Shown here piece by piece: positions 13,792 through 17,775 of a DNA stretch of 17,775 nt. Position 1 is the stretch's first letter. Each line of letters begins with the position of its first letter. The stretch is from an uncultured Armatimonadota bacterium (GTDB taxonomy: Bacteria; Armatimonadota; Fimbriimonadia; Fimbriimonadales; Fimbriimonadaceae): the NCBI GenBank assembly GCA_946478935.1, contig CAMLEL010000007.1, positions 1 through 17,775 of the forward strand. The letters run 5' to 3'. The notes below the pieces were generated by a model. The model did no database searches. It saw nothing but the letters and a program-made list of their open reading frames with translations, and was not told the DNA's origin. The position numbers and the translations under genes were made by a program.

Positions 13792-15174
13792 TCACGCTCT
13801 CGGCTCATCTACCTGCACCGTCCTGAGATATTTGGGGATCCAATTTGAAACCGGGTTACTCCCGCAAGGCGGATAGGCGCCCCAAGGCTCCATTGCGTCC
13901 TCGAGGCTAGGATCTCCATTCAAAACCACGCGCGAGGCCCCACGTAAGTCCACGGCTGCTCCCAATATTGTCGAGTCATTGGCCAAGACCCCCGCGCACA
14001 ACGGATATCGATTTCTCGCCCAGAGTCGCTCGAACTCTGAATAGTCTCCTGCTCGAATCCAGACCAGCGGTGCAAAGGCGCCATGGCGGACCAAATCTGA
14101 ATCTGCGTCGGGATCCATCACAAGGCAGGGAGGAACTAGGTTTCCTGATCTCTGTCCCGTTCTTGCAATAATGCCCTGCGATGCCTGTGCTGAACTCTCT
14201 GCCGCTTCCGCCTGTGACGCTTTGAAAACCGGGCCAACCTGGGCGGAGTCATCGGTTCCAAATGAAGTCGACTGAGCCGCCGTCTTCAGATGCAGCCGGA
14301 GGGTCGGTTCGATCATCGGGTGCGCCACGACACCGTTTATCGAGGTGCAAGATTGACCGTTGTAGCGTATGGCTCCTTTCCAAATCTGGACCGCCGCCCT
14401 CTCCGGATCTTGATCATGGTGGACGTAGACGTAAGTATTCCCTTCACCGTCCACCAGGCAAGGCTTGGATGCCTCAAAGCAGGCAGAAAGAAGCCCACTC
14501 GCCCTCCCCGAACTTCCAAAGTAATGCAGCAGCATCGGCGTACGGGACTCTAGAAACCGATCGATAAACTTGCCCGCGTCCGCCAGAGCAATCGACCACG
14601 AATCAGAATCGAGCCCCGCCTGGTTCAGCAGTTCGGCGAGGACGCCGGCAGATCGCGCCGAACCCGCTGGCGATCTTAGAATCACGCGATTGCCAGCTGC
14701 AAGTCCACTCAGCAGAACGGTCAGCCCAAGGCTCAAGAATGCGTTCTGCGGCAAGATGGCGACGACCGTTCCAGAGGGAACCGCCCGGATCGAGATTCTG
14801 CGTGAATCCGTTTGGTATCCGCTGGGTTCGGACCCGCCAGGCGAGAAGCGTTCCAAAAGCGATCGAAGTCCGTCGAGGACTTCCCCGCAGTCCACTGGCG
14901 TGAAACCGGTCTCGAGCCTCAGAGCTTCCAGCAGTAACGGCCGGTAACGCTCCAAGCAAGCAAGCAGCGCTTGTCGTTGAGTCTGAGTCGTCGGGCGAAC
15001 CTCCTTGGACGACGTGTCAAACAGTTCGCAAATCTCCCTGTCCGACATCTGATTAGCGTGCTGCACGACTTGCCCGAGCGGTGAAACGACTGTCAGTCGT
15101 TCGCCTTCACCGGCTGTCCGACCCCAGATAACGCTTGGATTGGACCATTCGGAACCCACGGTTGGAAATGTCAC
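13792..15174 (-). CDS. Aldehyde dehydrogenase superfamily protein with atypical active-site loop
   Basis: 460 residues from GTG 15174, which overlaps the transporter stop as GTGA; the longer frame to 15228 only shadows that gene. The NAD(P)-binding half contains SGTVVAILPQNAFLSLG and LSGLAAGNRVILRSPAG (about 134-171). The catalytic cysteine is in YNGQSCTSING (Cys276). About 34 residues earlier, where most family members have the general base in LELGGK, this protein reads LVDGEGN (240-246), so the usual Glu and Lys are replaced. This recalls family branches that do not hydrolyse the thioester, such as ProA-type or CoA-acylating enzymes, but the substrate is unknown. Cytoplasmic, probably co-expressed with the EamA transporter. 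Confidence 0.8.
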   Translation of the reverse strand: MTFPTVGSEWSNPSVIWGRTAGEGERLTVVSPLGQVVQHANQMSDREICELFDTSSKEVRPTTQTQRQALLACLERYRPLLLEALRLETGFTPVDCGEVLDGLRSLLERFSPGGSEPSGYQTDSRRISIRAVPSGTVVAILPQNAFLSLGLTVLLSGLAAGNRVILRSPAGSARSAGVLAELLNQAGLDSDSWSIALADAGKFIDRFLESRTPMLLHYFGSSGRASGLLSACFEASKPCLVDGEGNTYVYVHHDQDPERAAVQIWKGAIRYNGQSCTSINGVVAHPMIEPTLRLHLKTAAQSTSFGTDDSAQVGPVFKASQAEAAESSAQASQGIIARTGQRSGNLVPPCLVMDPDADSDLVRHGAFAPLVWIRAGDYSEFERLWARNRYPLCAGVLANDSTILGAAVDLRGASRVVLNGDPSLEDAMEPWGAYPPCGSNPVSNWIPKYLRTVQVDEPRA

Positions 15175-16028
15175 TTCGGCCAGCTCACCAAGAGAATGCC
15201 GCCGAGGACGACCGCCACGCCCAACCACTGCAGCCGATTGAGTCTCTCCTTAAGAAAAATGCCCGCCAAGACAATCGTCACCACGCTGAAAAGCGATGCC
15301 AGCGCCGTGACGACGGCCGCATGAACTTGCGCTTTGCTGCCGAACAGGTAGCTCACCCAAGCCAGCGTATCCATAGTCGCGGCAACAAATGCCATCAGAA
15401 CAATTTTTGAGCCGGACACGGCCTCTGCAGCCGCCTCCTTCGGACTCCTCGCTACATAACCAACGGCAAAGATCGTGGCCATGGATTTGAGCAGTATCAG
15501 CGGATAAACGTCCCCCAAGGGCCCTTTCACATAGACGTCGAGGATCCAGAACATAACCCCGAATCCGATCGCGCTGATAATGGCTTCCGGAACCCCTCGA
15601 AGCGTGGTCTTTTCTTCCGGAGTTGTGGAGCGGGTGACCACCGAAATTCCTCCGACAAGCAGCAAGATCCCAAGCATTGGAATTGCAGCCGGAGCGTTTC
15701 CCGAGATAACGAACATTACGGTCGTGACGATCGCAAAACTCGACGCAATCGGCGATACGAAGGAAAGCGTTCCGATTTCAAAGGCTCGGTAGGTTGTAGC
15801 CAAGCCGACGACATGAAAAACGCCCGCGATCGCTGCAAAGATCCATGGAGAGGTTCCTGAGTTGCCTTCATGCGGAAACACCGCGATAAGCGCAATCCAT
15901 GAAATCAGGCTGAACGCTTGAATGTAGAGGAGGGACCGAGCCGACCCCACATACCGCGCTAGCTTGGTAATGGCTAAGTCTCCCAAACCCCAAAACAGCG
16001 CTGCCCCCAACCCAAAAAGAATCCCCAT
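15171..16028 (-). CDS. EamA/DMT-family transporter
   Basis: 285 residues with ten predicted membrane helices arranged as two five-helix EamA repeats, the second starting near residue 145 after a short charged loop (RSTTPEEKTTLRG). Typical blocks: GILFGLGAALFWGLGDLAITKLA at the N-terminus, FEIGTLSFVSPIASSFAIVT closing the first repeat, and LASLFSVVTIVLAGIFLKERLNRLQWLGVAVVLGGI in the second. Members export or import metabolites such as amino acids or nucleotides; the substrate cannot be predicted. The stop overlaps the start of the aldehyde dehydrogenase (GTGA), suggesting transport linked to aldehyde metabolism. A 21-base perfect dyad lies 13 bases before the start. Confidence 0.88.
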   Translation of the reverse strand: MGILFGLGAALFWGLGDLAITKLARYVGSARSLLYIQAFSLISWIALIAVFPHEGNSGTSPWIFAAIAGVFHVVGLATTYRAFEIGTLSFVSPIASSFAIVTTVMFVISGNAPAAIPMLGILLLVGGISVVTRSTTPEEKTTLRGVPEAIISAIGFGVMFWILDVYVKGPLGDVYPLILLKSMATIFAVGYVARSPKEAAAEAVSGSKIVLMAFVAATMDTLAWVSYLFGSKAQVHAAVVTALASLFSVVTIVLAGIFLKERLNRLQWLGVAVVLGGILLVSWPK

Positions 16029-16041
16029 ATGTGTGAAAGCC

Positions 16042-16062
16042 CGGTTCAGCTTATCTGAACCG
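16042..16062. promoter_or_regulatory. Perfect inverted repeat upstream of the EamA gene
   Basis: CGGTTCAG (16042-16049) and CTGAACCG (16055-16062) are exact reverse complements around CTTAT. Its place between the two divergent genes fits an operator, or a leader hairpin of the transporter transcript. Confidence 0.45.
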
Positions 16063-16180
16063 ACTTCCGACGCGCTCCAGGAGATTCTCGAAAATCCCGT
16101 ATTTGTGTGTGAATCTTCATGCCAAACATGGAAAGACCCCCATGAAAGTGCTGTGCAACTTTCGATAAGGCTGGATCACC

Positions 16181-17775
16181 ATGGGGCGTCAATTTAAGCG
16201 GTTAAGAATGTTCTGGGTCAACTGTTCGACCCTGCAAAAGATCACGTTGGGAGCATCGTTCGTTTACGCGGCAGTGTTTATCGCGATGCTCATGCTTCGA
16301 CCAGGAAGCAAAACCTTCTATCAAGGCTTCCAGAACACCTATCAGATCATCGCCCCTCTATGGGCCTCGATTTGCTGTTTTGTCTTCTGGTACAAGGGGC
16401 GACACGACACCGCCTCTCAAAAAGCTGCCTGGTTTATGATCGGCCTTGGTTGTTTAAGCTTTACCGCTGGCCAGACCACTTGGACGGTCACTGAGAGCGT
16501 CCTCGGGAAAGAAGTTCCATTCCCTGGTTGGGCCGATGTTGGATATCTGGGTGCCTATCCTTTCCTACTGTTGGGTGTTTGTATGCTGCTTTACAGTCAG
16601 CATATCGCAAGCCGCGCTCGACTCTTCCTCGACAGCGCCATCACCGTCGCGAGCCTCGCGATCTTGGTTTGGTACTTCCTCGTTAACAAGATGTGGATCG
16701 CGGCCGCGGAAGACTCTCTCTTGAACAAGTTGATCAGCGCTGGCTACCCAATTGGGGACTTCCTGGCTATCTTTATTGCCACGGTCGCCCTAAAGGGCTG
16801 CAACCGACTCAGCTCCCTCAGACGCTCGATCGCATTCATCGCGGTTGGCTTGAGCATGATCGCTTTGGCCGACGGCAACTTCCAGTTCATGAATCTCCAG
16901 GAGACTTATCAAACGGGGTCCTGGGCCGATTGGGGATGGTCGTTCGGATTCGCCATGATTGGCTATAGTGCAATTTCCGCGCTTTGGTGGCCAAGACAGC
17001 TGTCCGCGGTCGACAAGCGCCAGACAAGCAAGAGATTGCGCAACGCTGGCAGCATGACCCGGGTGGTTGCTCCTTACATCTTGGTCGTGGCCGCCTTGGG
17101 AATCGTCATCGTTGACGACTTCGTTAAGGATCGCCAAATCTCCTCGTCCGTTTACACGGAAGCGATCGTCGTCTTCTTCTTGATCTTGGTTCGGCAGATG
17201 CTGATGCTTGCCGAAAACGTCTCGCTTTCGCGTCAGATGGGGAGTCTCAACGAGAATCTGGAATCACTCGTGGAGCAGCGCACCGGTCAACTTGCAGCCG
17301 TTCAGCGACTCACCCGGGCTGTCAATAACACCCTGAACTACAACGAGGTTTTGGCTGAGTCCGTCCGCCATACGAAAATTGCGCTTGGTGCCTCCGGAGT
17401 AGCGGTTTGGCTGCTCAAAGAAAGCGGACCAGGGTTGCCCTCGGCTCCATTCCTTCACACGCTTGATGGGATCGAACCTGACCCATTCCTGCAGCAAAGT
17501 CTTGAAGAGATGCCGTTCAAGAACCTCTCCGAGTCCGTGCTCGTGCGCACCGAGTCTGGAGATGTCTGGAACTGCCTCCGCGCTCCGCTGAAATGGCAAA
17601 ACCGACAGATCGGCATGATCGGCGTCATGCGCCAAAACGGAACCTTCGGACATCCGGATGAAGAACTCCTTGAAAGTATCGGAATGGAAATCGGCACGGC
17701 GCTCGACCACGCGCGTCAGCATGCCGACGCTCTCGCCGCTGCCGATCAAGATTCCGTAACCAAGCTCTTGAACCA
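16181..17775 (+). CDS. Multi-pass membrane protein with GAF-like region and GGDEF start (3' truncated by window)
   Basis: An open frame from ATG 16181 to the window end, 531 codons without a stop. The N-terminal 350 or so residues contain about nine to ten hydrophobic helices (for example ITLGASFVYAAVFIAMLML, FLDSAITVASLAILVWYFLV, VVAPYILVVAALGIVIV). A short coiled coil follows (SLNENLESLVEQRTGQLAAVQRL), then a GAF-like segment (NTLNYNEVLAESVRHTKIALGASGVAVWLL ... RQIGMIGVMRQNGTF ... ELLESIGMEIGTALDHAR). The last residues, DQDSVTKLLN, match the opening of a GGDEF domain (DxLTGLxNRR). It is therefore probably a membrane sensor diguanylate cyclase, the second in this window, but the catalytic signature lies outside it. 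Confidence 0.75.
   Translation, partial: MGRQFKRLRMFWVNCSTLQKITLGASFVYAAVFIAMLMLRPGSKTFYQGFQNTYQIIAPLWASICCFVFWYKGRHDTASQKAAWFMIGLGCLSFTAGQTTWTVTESVLGKEVPFPGWADVGYLGAYPFLLLGVCMLLYSQHIASRARLFLDSAITVASLAILVWYFLVNKMWIAAAEDSLLNKLISAGYPIGDFLAIFIATVALKGCNRLSSLRRSIAFIAVGLSMIALADGNFQFMNLQETYQTGSWADWGWSFGFAMIGYSAISALWWPRQLSAVDKRQTSKRLRNAGSMTRVVAPYILVVAALGIVIVDDFVKDRQISSSVYTEAIVVFFLILVRQMLMLAENVSLSRQMGSLNENLESLVEQRTGQLAAVQRLTRAVNNTLNYNEVLAESVRHTKIALGASGVAVWLLKESGPGLPSAPFLHTLDGIEPDPFLQQSLEEMPFKNLSESVLVRTESGDVWNCLRAPLKWQNRQIGMIGVMRQNGTFGHPDEELLESIGMEIGTALDHARQHADALAAADQDSVTKLLN

Noticed and set aside
13780..13792. ACGCT-TCT-AGCGT hairpin between the lipoprotein and aldehyde dehydrogenase genes
   Set aside because: Five-base stem with no T-run; too weak to call a terminator.
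15175..15228. 18-residue extension of the aldehyde dehydrogenase
   Set aside because: Lies in the transporter's coding end; the GTGA overlap at 15171-15174 gives a natural start.
1..17775. tRNA, rRNA, CRISPR array, insertion sequence or phage gene
   Set aside because: No cloverleaf, regularly spaced repeats, transposase or integrase motifs were seen by eye; the 12-base 16S match at 16169 is too short to be an rRNA gene.

Overview
The window looks like chromosomal DNA from a free-living bacterium of moderately high GC content. The best guess for its origin is the phylum Armatimonadota, near Fimbriimonas. This is inferred from family content: a large prepilin-like protein with an 'AFTLIELLVVIAIIAILAAILFPVFAQAK' type N-terminus and a degenerate C-terminal H-X9-DG motif, placed behind a GntR-headed, LacI-bodied regulator. 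No rRNA, tRNA, CRISPR array, insertion sequence or prophage gene was seen. Genes are packed tightly, no gap exceeds about 170 bases, and many neighbours overlap at start or stop codons.

Layout. 1-107: C-terminal end of a first M32 carboxypeptidase. 104-1144 (-): lipoprotein PQQ-type sugar dehydrogenase. 1143-4308 (+): a second M32 carboxypeptidase, a DUF3052 protein, a 59-residue membrane peptide and a Gfo/Idh/MocA oxidoreductase. 4317-6630 (-): a three-gene unit reading regulator, then pilin-like protein, then small lipoprotein, joined by ATGA and TGATG overlaps, with a recognisable promoter and a dyad over its -35 box. 6758-7297 (-): a membrane-anchored unknown protein with a strong terminator. 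7380-8009 (-): an alpha/beta carboxylesterase. 8100-9056 (+): a membrane diguanylate cyclase. 9053-10342 (-): a beta-lactamase-fold serine hydrolase followed by acylphosphatase. 10346-12836 (+): a YqiJ/YqiK (flotillin) pair. 12833-13344 (-): an HPt-like protein lacking its histidine, with a possible coupled micro-ORF. 13371-13763 (+): a small lipoprotein. 13792-16028 (-): an EamA transporter coupled by GTGA to an atypical aldehyde dehydrogenase. 16181-17775 (+): a membrane protein with a GAF-like region and the start of a GGDEF domain, cut by the window edge.

How the parts fit. The regulator-pilin-lipoprotein unit is the most system-like element: a ligand-sensing repressor appears to control, on one transcript, a surface pseudopilin and a lipoprotein. 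The flotillin pair builds a membrane-microdomain scaffold, and its YqiJ partner carries a textbook EF-hand calcium loop. Two separate membrane diguanylate cyclases suggest c-di-GMP signalling. A recurring architectural feature is that three of five convergent gene pairs end on an identical four-base CTAA/TTAG shared by both stop codons, one of them in the loop of a terminator-like hairpin.
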